Source of the DNA: Lachnospiraceae bacterium
GTDB lineage: Bacteria; Bacillota; Clostridia; Lachnospirales; Anaerotignaceae
Length of the DNA stretch: 28,084 nucleotides
Direction: 5' to 3'
Assembly: GCA_019422065.1 (NCBI GenBank)
Contig: JAHZEA010000021.1
Span: 1-28,084, forward strand
The position numbers were made by a program, and so were the translations under genes. Shown piece by piece: positions 21,449-28,084 of the stretch; positions within the stretch are counted from its first letter, which is position 1, and each line of letters begins with the position of its first letter. The notes beneath the pieces are model-generated. The model saw only the letters and a list, made by a program, of their open reading frames with translations. It was not told the DNA's origin and ran no database searches.

Positions 21449-22852
21449 ATGGCAGTTTACAAATGTACTGTATGCGGTTATGTTTACGATGAAGAAAAAG
21501 AGGGAAAACCGTTTTCGGAATTAGAAAAATGTCCTGTATGTAGTGCGGGGCCTGAAAAATTTGTAATTGTTGAACAAACCGGAACTGAAAACAGTGTTGC
21601 TCAGCAGGCAGAAGCCGAATATACGTCTGATTTGGCATATCCTTCTGATTATGCGAGGGTGGATTTATCCTGCCGCTATATGAAAGAAATACACGAAATG
21701 GCTGTTACGGGAAAAACCGTAAGCGCCGCTATGGGTACTAAAATGCCTATGCCTTCTTGGGATGATATACTTATTCTTGGTGCACAGCTTAATCCTATGC
21801 CGCTTTTTGAGCACGAAAATGTTAATATCACAACTGTTATTGGCAAAAACGCCAAAAGGCCAATGATACTTGCCGGGCCTGTGTATATTTCGCATATGTC
21901 ATTTGGTGCCCTTTCTAAAGAAACAAAAATAGCCCTTGCAAAAGGCAGTGCTATGGCTAAAACAGCCCAGTGCTCCGGAGAAGGCGGAATACTGCCGGAA
22001 GAAATGGCGGCGGCGCATAAGTATATATTTGAGTATATACCTAACAAATATTCCGTTACAAAAGAGAACCTTCAAAAAGCTGACGCTATAGAAATAAAAA
22101 TAGGCCAAGGCACAAAACCGGGTATGGGCGGACATCTTCCGGCTGAAAAAGTAACACCGGAAATAGCCGCTATACGCCAAAAACCTTTAGGCCATGATAT
22201 TTTAAGCCCTTCTAAGTACGAAGGCATAAACACAAAAGAGGATTTAAAGGCGCTTGTAGATTATTTAAGAAATGAATCCGACGGAAGGCCTATAGGTATT
22301 AAAATAGCCGCCGGAAGAATAGAAAAAGACCTTGAATTTTGTGTCTATGCCCAGCCGGATTTTGTTACAATAGACGGCAGAGGCGGCGCTACAGGCTCAA
22401 GCCCGCTGTTTTTAAGGGAGTCTACAAGTGTGCCTACAATATACGCTCTTTACAGAGCAAGAAAGTATTTAGACAGTGTTAAAAGCGATATAGAGCTGGT
22501 TATTACAGGCGGTTTAAGAGTTTCGTCTGATTTTGCCAAAGCTATAGCTATGGGTGCAGATGCTGTTGCCATAGCGTCATCTGCTTTAATAGCGGCCGCA
22601 TGCCAGCAGTACAGAATTTGCTCCAGCGGTATGTGCCCTGTAGGTGTGGCAACTCAGAATCCGGAATTAAGAGCAAGGTTTGAAGGCGACAAAGCCGCTT
22701 TAAGGGTAGCTAACTTTTTAAATACTACATTTGACGAGCTTAGAACATTTGCCAGAATAACAGGCCATTATGATATACACGACCTTAATGTAAATGATTT
22801 ATGCACAATAAACCGTGAGATTAGCGATTATACTAATATACCTCACGCTTAA
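21449..22852 (+). CDS. Rubredoxin-glutamate synthase-like FMN/Fe-S oxidoreductase fusion
   Basis: A 467-residue fusion. Residues 1-40 form a rubredoxin-like iron site (C6-x2-C9, C28-x2-C31: CTVCGYVY and CPVCSAGPEKF). The rest is the glutamate synthase large-subunit FMN barrel (GltB/GltS central domain): GPVYISHMSFGALSKETKIA, IKIGQGTKPGMGGHLPAEKV, VTIDGRGGATGSSPLFL and the 3Fe-4S motif C385-x5-C391-x4-C396 followed by PVGVATQNPELR. No glutaminase domain and no GltD subunit are present. Such short proteins are archaeal-type glutamate synthases or uncharacterised FMN oxidoreductases; the rubredoxin could pass electrons in. ATG at 21449 follows AAGGAGGG. True glutamate synthase activity is not certain. 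Confidence 0.88.
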   Translation: MAVYKCTVCGYVYDEEKEGKPFSELEKCPVCSAGPEKFVIVEQTGTENSVAQQAEAEYTSDLAYPSDYARVDLSCRYMKEIHEMAVTGKTVSAAMGTKMPMPSWDDILILGAQLNPMPLFEHENVNITTVIGKNAKRPMILAGPVYISHMSFGALSKETKIALAKGSAMAKTAQCSGEGGILPEEMAAAHKYIFEYIPNKYSVTKENLQKADAIEIKIGQGTKPGMGGHLPAEKVTPEIAAIRQKPLGHDILSPSKYEGINTKEDLKALVDYLRNESDGRPIGIKIAAGRIEKDLEFCVYAQPDFVTIDGRGGATGSSPLFLRESTSVPTIYALYRARKYLDSVKSDIELVITGGLRVSSDFAKAIAMGADAVAIASSALIAAACQQYRICSSGMCPVGVATQNPELRARFEGDKAALRVANFLNTTFDELRTFARITGHYDIHDLNVNDLCTINREISDYTNIPHA

Positions 22853-22879
22853 GATATGTTTTTATGGGAGGAATATAAA

Positions 22880-23392
22880 ATGCTTGATGCAAAAGTAGCA
22901 AATCTTATTAATGAACAGGTAAACAAAGAATTTTATTCGGCTTATCTCTACCTTGATTTTTCTAACTATTATTATAATGAAGGTCTTGACGGCTTTGGCA
23001 ACTGGTACAAAATACAGGCTCAGGAAGAAAGAGACCACGCAATGCTTATGCTTACATACCTTCAGAATAACGGCGAAAAAGTAGTTCTTGAGGCTATAGC
23101 AAAACCGGATGTTGAGCTTAAAGAGTTTATAGACCCGCTTAATGAAGGCCTTAAACATGAACAGTATGTTACAAGCCTTATACATAATATATATGATGCC
23201 GCAAACAGTGTAAGGGATTTCCGTACAATGCAGTTTTTAGACTGGTTTGTTAAAGAACAGGGCGAGGAGGAGAAAAACGCCGAAGACCTTGTTAAAAAGT
23301 TTACTCTTTTCGGCAGTGACCCTAAAGGACTTTATATGCTTGATAACGAGCTTGCCGCAAGGGTTTATGCGGCACCTTCACTGGTACTTTAA
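22880..23392 (+). CDS. ftnA: Non-heme ferritin
   Basis: A 170-residue bacterial ferritin of the FtnA type, a 24-subunit shell that oxidises and stores iron. The ferroxidase residues E17, E50, H53, E94, Q127 and E130 fall at the same positions as in E. coli FtnA (EFYSAYLY, QAQEERDHA, GLKHEQY, VKEQGEEEKNAE). I use the ATG at 22880, 8 bases after GGAGG; the earlier ATG at 22856 carries the ribosome site inside its frame. It is the last gene of the cysK operon, 27 bases after the rubredoxin fusion, and is followed by a terminator. Role inferred from context: iron storage and oxygen defence in an anaerobe. Confidence 0.95.
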   Translation: MLDAKVANLINEQVNKEFYSAYLYLDFSNYYYNEGLDGFGNWYKIQAQEERDHAMLMLTYLQNNGEKVVLEAIAKPDVELKEFIDPLNEGLKHEQYVTSLIHNIYDAANSVRDFRTMQFLDWFVKEQGEEEKNAEDLVKKFTLFGSDPKGLYMLDNELAARVYAAPSLVL

Positions 23393-23437
23393 TTAGTAAG
23401 GCAGTTGTTTTGACTTAATAAATAAAACTAAAAACAT

Positions 23438-23479
23438 AGCGCTGGATTATTTGTATATACAGATATTTCAGCGCTTTTT
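23438..23479 (+). terminator. Terminator of the cysK operon
   Basis: AGCGCTG/CAGCGCT (23438-23444 with 23469-23475), a long AT loop that can pair internally, and a T5 tail. Confidence 0.8.
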
Positions 23480-23588
23480 ATTATATAAATGTTTTAAGCA
23501 GTGCAGGGGAAATAGCCATGCTTAAGTATAACAATAGTAAATAAGATATTTAAGAATTAAAAAATATAAGTTATTTAGGATTACTTAA

Positions 23589-23620
23589 AAATAGTTTGAA
23601 ATAGTTTGAAATAGTTTGAA
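23589..23620. repeat. 10-bp tandem repeat, three copies (ATAGTTTGAA)
   Basis: Three exact copies of ATAGTTTGAA in a row (23591-23620). It lies upstream of the four-helix membrane protein gene; a related array in inverted orientation lies downstream of that gene at 24231-24280. Confidence 0.85.
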
Positions 23621-23696
23621 AACAACATGTATTTTATATGTAACATGTTTAAATATTGTTTTATTATTTATACATAATTTCTAATTTTAATTTTAA

Positions 23697-23725
23697 TTTA
23701 CATATTGCCTAAGGTAGAATATAAT
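23697..23725 (+). promoter_or_regulatory. Promoter of the four-helix membrane protein gene
   Basis: TTTACA (23697-23702), 17-bp spacer, perfect TATAAT (23720-23725); predicted start near 23732, 50 nt before the ATG. In the 389-base gap 23393-23781 the other features are the terminator and the 10-bp repeat array. Confidence 0.65.
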
Positions 23726-23781
23726 TAGACTTAAGCAGAATTTTAAATTTAATGGGCTTAAACAGTTTAATGGAGGTTTAT

Positions 23782-24180
23782 ATGGAATTTATTCAATCCA
23801 TATATAAAAAATATAATAACCATATATATTTTAAACCGGCTTTTCCGCTTGTGTTTATGATGCTTTATTTATTTTATTATTACACAATGATAAGCCCTGT
23901 GTATTCTTTAAGTGACCGTATTGCGGAGATAGTAAATCCTTATATAACAATGCCTTATATAACCGCAATTGTTATGACTTTTATTAGTCTTATGTACGGC
24001 GGAACTCTTTTAAGGTCCATATATATTATTATGTATATGTTTGCGGTGGCGTTTTCTGTTTATATGACTTTAAAAACAGGCGGCAGTGTTGATATAGCTT
24101 TGTATATTCCGCATTTAATAATACTGGTTTTAAATATTGCTATATGGGTAGCTTTTGAAAAGTATAAAAACAGCAAATAA
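23782..24180 (+). CDS. Small four-helix membrane protein, unknown
   Basis: A 132-residue membrane protein. Start ATG 23782 with TGGAGGT 5 bases upstream; the open frame extends to 23752 but without a site. Four hydrophobic segments are visible: FPLVFMMLYLFYYYTMI, YITAIVMTFISLMYGGTLL, IYIIMYMFAVAFSVYMTL and IPHLIILVLNIAIWVAF, with a short basic N-terminus (IYKKYNN) and C-terminus (EKYKNSK). No conserved motif or known family is recognised. It has its own promoter and terminator, and 10-bp repeat arrays of opposite orientation lie on both sides. Confidence 0.8.
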   Translation: MEFIQSIYKKYNNHIYFKPAFPLVFMMLYLFYYYTMISPVYSLSDRIAEIVNPYITMPYITAIVMTFISLMYGGTLLRSIYIIMYMFAVAFSVYMTLKTGGSVDIALYIPHLIILVLNIAIWVAFEKYKNSK

Positions 24181-24222
24181 AAAACAGTGAGCTTTATTTT
24201 TTCTAAAGTTCACTGCTTTTTT
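24181..24222. terminator. Bidirectional terminator between the membrane protein gene and pyrI
   Basis: AAAACAGTGAGCTTTA pairs with CTAAAGTTCACTGCTTTTTT (one wobble and one mismatch), T6 on the plus strand and another T6 on the minus strand. It starts right after the stop codon at 24180 and serves the convergent pyrBI unit too. Confidence 0.88.
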
Positions 24223-24230
24223 ATTAAACA

Positions 24231-24280
24231 ACTTTTTCTAATTTTTTCTAATTTTTTCTAACTATTTCTAACTTTTTCTA
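24231..24280. repeat. 10-bp imperfect tandem repeat, five copies (A[CT]TTTTTCTA)
   Basis: Exactly five 10-bp units: ACTTTTTCTA, ATTTTTTCTA, ATTTTTTCTA, ACTATTTCTA, ACTTTTTCTA. Read on the minus strand the units contain GAAATAGTT and GAAAAAGTT, related to the array at 23591-23620 (GAAATAGTTT). The T tracts repeat at the helical pitch, a pattern known to bend DNA. It lies five bases from the end of pyrI. Confidence 0.88.
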
Positions 24281-24284
24281 AATC

Positions 24285-24719
24285 TTATTTTAAATTTTTG
24301 TTTTTCTGGAATTCTTCCTCACAGTAAAGGCAGCGGTATTTTCCGCTTGGTGTAAGTTTGAATATATGGTCACACTCATGCTCTATACTTGTAATACAGC
24401 GAGGGTTTTTGCAGCGCATTACATTAACAAGTGTTTCTGGAAGAACAGGTTTTTCTTTTTTAATTATTTTTCCGTTTTTAATATAGTTTATTGTAATGTC
24501 CGGGTCTATATAGGCAAGCACACCAAAGTTAATTGAAGATACTTCGCCTTCTATTTTTATAATGTCTTTTTTGCCGCTTTTTGTACTGCGCACGTTTTTG
24601 ATTATGGCAACACCGCAGTCAAGGTTATCAAGGCCGGCTACATCGGCAAGTGTACGGCTGGTGCCGGCTTTTATATGGTCTATTACAACACCGTTTTGAA
24701 TTTCATCTATATTAAGCAT
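24285..24719 (-). CDS. pyrI: Aspartate carbamoyltransferase regulatory subunit
   Basis: A 144-residue PyrI. It binds the nucleotide effectors of aspartate transcarbamoylase and bridges catalytic trimers. The N-terminal allosteric domain (NGVVIDHIKAGTS at 9-21) is followed by the zinc domain with C103-x4-C108-x21-C130-x2-C133 (MRCKNPRC, RCLYC), matching the four zinc ligands of E. coli PyrI. Start ATG 24719 follows AAAGGAG within the 13-base gap after pyrB. It is the second gene of a pyrBI operon, an arrangement found in Gram-negatives and Clostridia but absent in Bacillus, which lacks PyrI. Confidence 0.95.
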   Translation of the reverse strand: MLNIDEIQNGVVIDHIKAGTSRTLADVAGLDNLDCGVAIIKNVRSTKSGKKDIIKIEGEVSSINFGVLAYIDPDITINYIKNGKIIKKEKPVLPETLVNVMRCKNPRCITSIEHECDHIFKLTPSGKYRCLYCEEEFQKNKNLK

Positions 24720-24732
24720 ACTTGGGCTCCTT

Positions 24733-25647
24733 TCACGCTAAGTTTAATAATTTAAGTATAAGGGCCTCTCTTACATACATACCGTTTTGAACCTGCTCAA
24801 AATAAGCCGCCCTTGGGTCTTTGTCAACTGCCAGAGCTATTTCGTTTACTCTTGGAAGTGGGTGAAGAACGGCCATGTCTTCTTTAGCCAGTTCCATTTT
24901 CTTTTCTGTAAGTATATAGCTGTCTTTAAGTCTTATATAGTCTTCCTCGTTAAAGAAACGCTCTTTCTGCACACGTGTCATATAAAGTATGTCAAGCTTG
25001 CCTAAAGCGTCTTCAAGGTCTGTTGTTTCCTCAAACTCTATATTATTAGGTTTAAGCACTTCGTTTATAATATAGTCCGGTACTTTAAGCTCTGTTGGGC
25101 TTATAAGAATAAATTTAATACCGTCCCAGCGAGAAATGCTCTTTATAAGGCTGTGTACTGTTCTGCCGAACTTTAAGTCTCCGCAAAGACCTATTGTAAG
25201 GTTATTAAGACGCCCTTTCCTGCGGCGGATAGTTGCTAAATCCGCAAGAGTCTGAGTTGGGTGCTGGTGTCCGCCGTCGCCGGCATTTATAACAGGTATA
25301 GATGAGAACATGCTTGCTCTCATAGGTGCGCCTTCTTTTGGGTGGCGTATAGCCGTTATGTCGGCAAAAGCGCTTATTACCCTAATTGTGTCAGCTACAC
25401 TTTCGCCTTTAGATGCGCTTGATGAGTTTGCACTTGAAAAGCCTATTACACTGCCGCCCAGATTAATCATTGCCGACTCAAAAGAGAGCCTTGTGCGTGT
25501 GCTTGGCTCATAAAAAAGAGTGGCTATTTTTTTGTGGGCGCATTTATCCTGATATTTTTCAGGATTGCGGCGTATATCCTCGGAAAGTACGAGAAGTTCT
25601 TCTGTTTCTTCCTTAGTAAAATCCAACGGGTCAATTAAATGTCTCAT
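24733..25647 (-). CDS. pyrB: Aspartate carbamoyltransferase catalytic subunit
   Basis: A 304-residue PyrB catalysing the first committed step of pyrimidine synthesis, carbamoyl aspartate from carbamoyl phosphate and aspartate. The carbamoyl-phosphate motif is STRTR at 49-53; the loop SASKGES, AIRHPKEG, GDGGHQHPTQTLADL and the aspartate loop HPLPR are intact. Start ATG 25647 has AGAGGTT upstream. It forms an operon with pyrI from its own promoter (25710-25738). There is no PyrR-type attenuator that I recognise; a short hairpin (CCGCC/GGCGG at 25680-25696) lies in the leader. Other pyr genes are outside the window. Confidence 0.97.
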   Translation of the reverse strand: MRHLIDPLDFTKEETEELLVLSEDIRRNPEKYQDKCAHKKIATLFYEPSTRTRLSFESAMINLGGSVIGFSSANSSSASKGESVADTIRVISAFADITAIRHPKEGAPMRASMFSSIPVINAGDGGHQHPTQTLADLATIRRRKGRLNNLTIGLCGDLKFGRTVHSLIKSISRWDGIKFILISPTELKVPDYIINEVLKPNNIEFEETTDLEDALGKLDILYMTRVQKERFFNEEDYIRLKDSYILTEKKMELAKEDMAVLHPLPRVNEIALAVDKDPRAAYFEQVQNGMYVREALILKLLNLA

Positions 25648-25709
25648 ATTCTAACCTCTCTATATTTATTATCTACTTACCGCCGACTTTTGGCGGGCTT
25701 ACTGATTAA

Positions 25710-25738
25710 ATTATCCGACAGGCAGTTTAATTTGTCAA
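25710..25738 (-). promoter_or_regulatory. Promoter of pyrBI
   Basis: On the minus strand TTGACA (25733-25738), 17-bp spacer, GATAAT (25710-25715). Start near 25703, leaving a leader of about 55 nt that holds the 5-bp hairpin CCGCC/GGCGG. Confidence 0.75.
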
Positions 25739-25799
25739 TACAACTTGATTACAAAAAATATATAGCATGTTTTACCATAAATTACCATATGACACTGTG

Positions 25800-25828
25800 T
25801 TGACTTAGGTATATGCAAGGGGTATAAT
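25800..25828 (+). promoter_or_regulatory. Promoter of dinB
   Basis: TTGACT (25800-25805), 17-bp spacer, perfect TATAAT (25823-25828). The start near 25835 falls inside the SOS-box-like palindrome. Confidence 0.78.
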
Positions 25829-25832
25829 ATAA

Positions 25833-25867
25833 GAACAAATATTCGTAATAATAAGAATGAATATTTG
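25833..25867. promoter_or_regulatory. SOS-box-like operator and inverted repeat at the dinB start site
   Basis: GAACAAATATTC (25833-25844) differs by one base from the Gram-positive LexA core GAAC-N4-GTTC. Its CAAATATTC half (25836-25844) recurs inverted as GAATATTTG at 25859-25867. Both flank the predicted transcription start, where LexA binding would block dinB. Confidence 0.5.
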
Positions 25868-25892
25868 CATATATTTTACAGAGGTGTTTTGT

Positions 25893-27137
25893 ATGGACAG
25901 GATAGTGCTTCATTCAGACTGCAACTGCTTTTATGCCTCCGTGGAGTGCCTTTATCATCCAGAGCTTAGGGATAAACCTGTTGCCGTAGGCGGAGATGAA
26001 AAAAAGCGCCATGGAATAATACTTACTAAAAATTATATAGCCAAAAAATACGGTATTAAAACAGGTGAAGCCCTTTGGCAGGCCAGACTTAAATGTCCGG
26101 ATTTGGTTGTTATACCGCCGGATTTTAAAAAATATATGCGTTTTTCTAAAATGACCCGTGAAATTTATTTGGAATTTACTAATCTTGTGGAGCCTTTTGG
26201 TCTTGATGAAGCTTGGCTGGACTGTACGGCATCTAAAGAAATTTTTGGCGGCGGAAAGGAAACGGCAGAAAAAATACGATGTAAAATAAAAAAAGAGTTG
26301 GGCATAACTGTAAGTATTGGAGTAAGCTGGAATAAAATTTATGCCAAACTTGGCAGTGACTATAAAAAGCCCGATGCTGTAACTGTTTTTGACAGAGAAA
26401 ACTATAAAAAACTGGTGTTCCCTCAGCCGGCAGAAAACATGCTTTATGTAGGCCGGGCAAACAAACGCCGTCTTGCTCTTTTAAATATAAGAACAATAGG
26501 TGATATAGCAAAAGCTGACAGGGAGTTTCTGCATAAGCATTTCGGCAAGTGGGGGTATGTGCTTCATTCGTTTGCCAATGGATACGATATTGACCCTGTA
26601 AGAGAGTATAGCTCCCATGCCGGCATTAAATCCATAGGCAACAGCTTTACGCTTCCTCGGGATTTAAACACAAATGGCGAGGTTTTTGCCGCTTTGGCGC
26701 TTTTGTCAGAATCTGTAGGGGCAAGGTTAAGGGAACACGGTTTAAAGGGCAGTGTTGTGGCAGTAAGTGTGCGTGACAATGGTCTTTTCAGTTTTGAAAG
26801 ACAAAAGAAGCTTAAACTTTCAACAGATATAAACGACGAAATTTTAAAAGGCGCATATGAGCTTTTTATTTCAAACTATAACTGGCAAAAGCCTATACGT
26901 TCTTTAGGTGTAAGGATATCTGATTTAGTAGAAAATACCGAAGCCGTTCAGATGGATATTTTCGGAACGGATTTAAGAAGGGAAAAACGCCGCAGTCTTG
27001 ATAAATCCCTTGATTTAATAAGAAATCGTTTCGGCCCTAAAGCCGTTGTAAGAGGGACAGAGCTTATAAACGGGGACATTACAGCCATAAGCCCTAAAAC
27101 GGATAATGTAATATTCCCAACGGCATATTTTAAATAA
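25893..27137 (+). CDS. dinB: DNA polymerase IV (Y-family translesion polymerase)
   Basis: A 414-residue Y-family polymerase that copies past damaged bases. Start ATG 25893 after GAGGTG; the frame extends to 25857 but without a site and through the operator. The palm shows HSDCNCFYASVE (first metal Asp) and GLDEAWLD (Asp-Glu catalytic pair), then SIGVSWNKIYAKLGSDYKKP. The thumb and little-finger domains follow. QMDIF at residues 353-357 fits the sliding-clamp binding motif. A short tail of about 57 residues comes after it. A SOS-box-like site overlaps the transcription start, and a small gene follows 29 bases on. Confidence 0.95.
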   Translation: MDRIVLHSDCNCFYASVECLYHPELRDKPVAVGGDEKKRHGIILTKNYIAKKYGIKTGEALWQARLKCPDLVVIPPDFKKYMRFSKMTREIYLEFTNLVEPFGLDEAWLDCTASKEIFGGGKETAEKIRCKIKKELGITVSIGVSWNKIYAKLGSDYKKPDAVTVFDRENYKKLVFPQPAENMLYVGRANKRRLALLNIRTIGDIAKADREFLHKHFGKWGYVLHSFANGYDIDPVREYSSHAGIKSIGNSFTLPRDLNTNGEVFAALALLSESVGARLREHGLKGSVVAVSVRDNGLFSFERQKKLKLSTDINDEILKGAYELFISNYNWQKPIRSLGVRISDLVENTEAVQMDIFGTDLRREKRRSLDKSLDLIRNRFGPKAVVRGTELINGDITAISPKTDNVIFPTAYFK

Positions 27138-27166
27138 TAAAAAAATAAATGGTGGTGAAATTTTTT

Positions 27167-27424
27167 ATGCAGGCAAGAAAGGTTTATATAGATATGACGG
27201 CTGAATTTGACGAAAACGGCAATATAATGCCCATAAGCTTTAAATACGAAAACGGCATTGTATATAAAATAGATAAGGTGCTGAGCATAAGAAAAATGGC
27301 GGCTCTTAAAACAGGAGGAGCCGGTTTGCGGTATACATGCCGAATTAAAAACCACGAAAAATATATATTTCTGGAAGAAAACAGGTGGTTTATAGAAACT
27401 CAAAAACAGGCACAGGAGTACTAG
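27167..27424 (+). CDS. Small protein downstream of dinB, possible polymerase accessory
   Basis: An 85-residue soluble protein. I start at ATG 27167, 8 bases after GGTGA; the ATG at 27149 overlaps this site. The pattern is beta-rich: KVYIDMTAEFDENGNIMPIS, FKYENGIVYKIDKVLSIRK, GGAGLRYTCRIKN and EKYIFLEENRWFIE. Small beta-rich proteins with a similar NGxxYxIDxV and RWF ending are encoded beside Y-family polymerases in several phyla (DUF6504-like); that comparison is from memory and unverified. It probably shares the dinB transcript, as the gap is 29 bases, and is followed by a terminator. Function unknown; a DNA-repair role is inferred from location only. Confidence 0.75.
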   Translation: MQARKVYIDMTAEFDENGNIMPISFKYENGIVYKIDKVLSIRKMAALKTGGAGLRYTCRIKNHEKYIFLEENRWFIETQKQAQEY

Positions 27425-27440
27425 CCTTTCTGCAAAAATA

Positions 27441-27472
27441 AAAAATCCGGCTGTAAAGTCAGCCGGTTTTTT
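27441..27472. terminator. Bidirectional terminator after the dinB unit
   Basis: CCGGCTG/CAGCCGG (27447-27453 with 27460-27466), loop TAAAGT, T6 on the plus strand and A-rich on the other side, so it also works for the convergent minus-strand gene. Confidence 0.9.
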
Positions 27473-27486
27473 GTTATATAAAATAT

Positions 27487-27732
27487 TTATTCCATAAGCT
27501 CCGAATAATCAGCAATAAGCATTTTGCAGTTGCCGCACCAAAAGGCCTTTGGCCAGTTTTGGCAGAAGGCAATACAAATATCATCTGGAGGCAGCAAAAC
27601 AGCATGTTTCTTTTCAAGTATTTTCTTTGATAAAAGATTAGGGGCTTTTTCGCCTTCGGGAAGAAAATAATTGTATCCACGGCCGCATAAAAAGCCTTTT
27701 TTCATTTCTTTGCCGCATTTTGGACAGAGCAT
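27487..27732 (-). CDS. Small putative zinc-ribbon protein (DUF6487/PF20097-like)
   Basis: An 81-residue protein with two Cys pairs: CPKC (C3, C6) near the start and CGNC (C66, C69) near the end, plus C16. The layout MLCPKCGKEMKKGFL ... WCGNCKMLIADY matches, from memory, a family of small bacterial zinc-ribbon proteins (PF20097). The first pair and the second pair probably bind one zinc. ATG 27732 lies 7 bases after AAGGAGG, a strong ribosome site. No function is known. It stands alone, convergent with the dinB unit and divergent from the IMP cyclohydrolase-like gene. Confidence 0.8.
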   Translation of the reverse strand: MLCPKCGKEMKKGFLCGRGYNYFLPEGEKAPNLLSKKILEKKHAVLLPPDDICIAFCQNWPKAFWCGNCKMLIADYSELME

Positions 27733-27948
27733 TTAACCGCCTCCTTTTAAAAAGCAGATTTAAGCTTTTATATTTATAAAATACCATATTTAAAATAAAG
27801 CCGCAATTATAAAAAATAAAGAAGCATTATTCAGTGGAGTATGTTTTAAATGACGCATTATAAAGCTCAAAAGATTTATTTTTACTCTTTGCCGCATATA
27901 GGCAGTTAAAAAATATAGGGTTGAATTTTCAGCAAATTTTATATAATA

Positions 27949-27957
27949 TGGTATAAA
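27949..27957 (+). promoter_or_regulatory. Possible extended -10 before the last gene
   Basis: TGGTATAAA (TG at 27949-27950, -10 TATAAA 27952-27957) without a good -35. Alternatively TTGAAT (27921-27926), 17 bp, TAATAT (27944-27949). The gap 27733-28015 holds no gene and no other strong element. Confidence 0.35.
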
Positions 27958-28015
27958 TAAACACTTATAGACACATGAACGTTTATTATATACAGTATAC
28001 TGGGGAGGTTTTTAA

Positions 28016-28084
28016 ATGAAGCTTATATCTTTAAAAGAAGAACTTATGTCTAACCCATATCCGGGCAGGGGTATTGTAATAGGC
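28016..28084 (+). CDS. IMP cyclohydrolase-like protein, 5' end only
   Basis: Only 23 codons lie in the window. The ATG at 28016 follows GGGGAGG. The protein begins MKLISLKEELMSNPYPGRGI and continues VIG. The N-P-Y-P-G-R-G-I-V-I-G start matches the opening of the PurO-type IMP cyclohydrolases found in Clostridia, which close the purine ring in the last step of IMP synthesis; this match is from memory on a short fragment. Confidence 0.65.
   Translation, partial: MKLISLKEELMSNPYPGRGIVIG

Noticed and set aside
23591..23620. CRISPR array
   Set aside because: The repeats are 10 bp, contiguous and without spacers; no cas genes are in the window.
25680..25696. PyrR-dependent attenuator before pyrB
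   Set aside because: Only a 5-bp hairpin is present, with no PyrR-binding loop consensus or terminator/antiterminator pair.

Overview
The window is a chromosomal segment of an AT-rich, low-GC Gram-positive bacterium, most likely an anaerobic, endospore-forming member of the Clostridia (Lachnospiraceae-like). The support is: a full-length SpoIIE; strong AGGAGG-type ribosome binding sites on almost every gene; frequent TTG and GTG starts (MATE pump, FtsH, the birA-distal gene, CysK, GreA, LysS); heavy use of ATA, AAA and TTA codons; rubredoxin and ferritin proteins; and gene order shared with Bacillus (spoIIE-tilS-hpt-ftsH, and dus near lysS). I see no phage, transposon, CRISPR array or integrated element; this is mostly core chromosome.

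Layout. 1-150: tRNA-Gln(CTG) and tRNA-Phe(GAA) with a terminator. 251-918: a small exported or anchored protein gene and a divergent XRE regulator gene sharing a promoter region with a perfect 21-bp palindrome. 953-3705: MATE exporter, RidA, and a convergent YheO/DauR-like regulator. 4048-4224: a 58-residue highly charged protein, followed by its own terminator. 4359-11058: spoIIE, tilS, hpt, ftsH (sporulation phosphatase, tRNA modification, purine salvage, membrane protease). 11096-14830: FlK-like thioesterase, ornithine carbamoyltransferase, BirA, a small conserved-looking protein, Dus. 14876-18385: an unrecognised 294-residue protein, then greA-lysS from a consensus sigma-A promoter; LysS carries an extra C-terminal tRNA-binding domain. 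18575-20250: GNAT acetyltransferase, HAD phosphatase preceded by a long leader, and a 51-residue protein. 20496-23392: cysteine synthase, rubredoxin-glutamate synthase-like fusion and ferritin, apparently one operon. 23782-24180: a four-helix membrane protein flanked by inverted arrays of a 10-bp repeat. 24285-25647 (minus): pyrBI. 25893-27424: DNA polymerase IV and a small partner gene. 27487-27732 (minus): a small Cys-pair protein. 28016-end: start of an IMP cyclohydrolase-like gene.

How genes work together. tilS-hpt overlap by 8 bases. birA, the 121-residue gene and dus are nearly contiguous. greA-lysS is a transcription/translation pair. cysK, the rubredoxin fusion and ferritin are spaced by 26-27 bases behind one good promoter and look like an iron/sulfur/redox operon. 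pyrB and pyrI encode the two subunits of aspartate transcarbamoylase. dinB has a near-consensus SOS box at its promoter.

The observations most worth a second look are the XRE/small-exported-protein regulatory module, the inverted 10-bp-phased repeats around the membrane-protein gene, the LysRS-Trbp111 fusion, the CysK/rubredoxin-GltS/ferritin operon, the long leader before the HAD gene, and the structured leaders of ftsH and greA. No wholly new defence or mobile system was recognised. All function calls rest on reading the sequence by eye; no database search was made.
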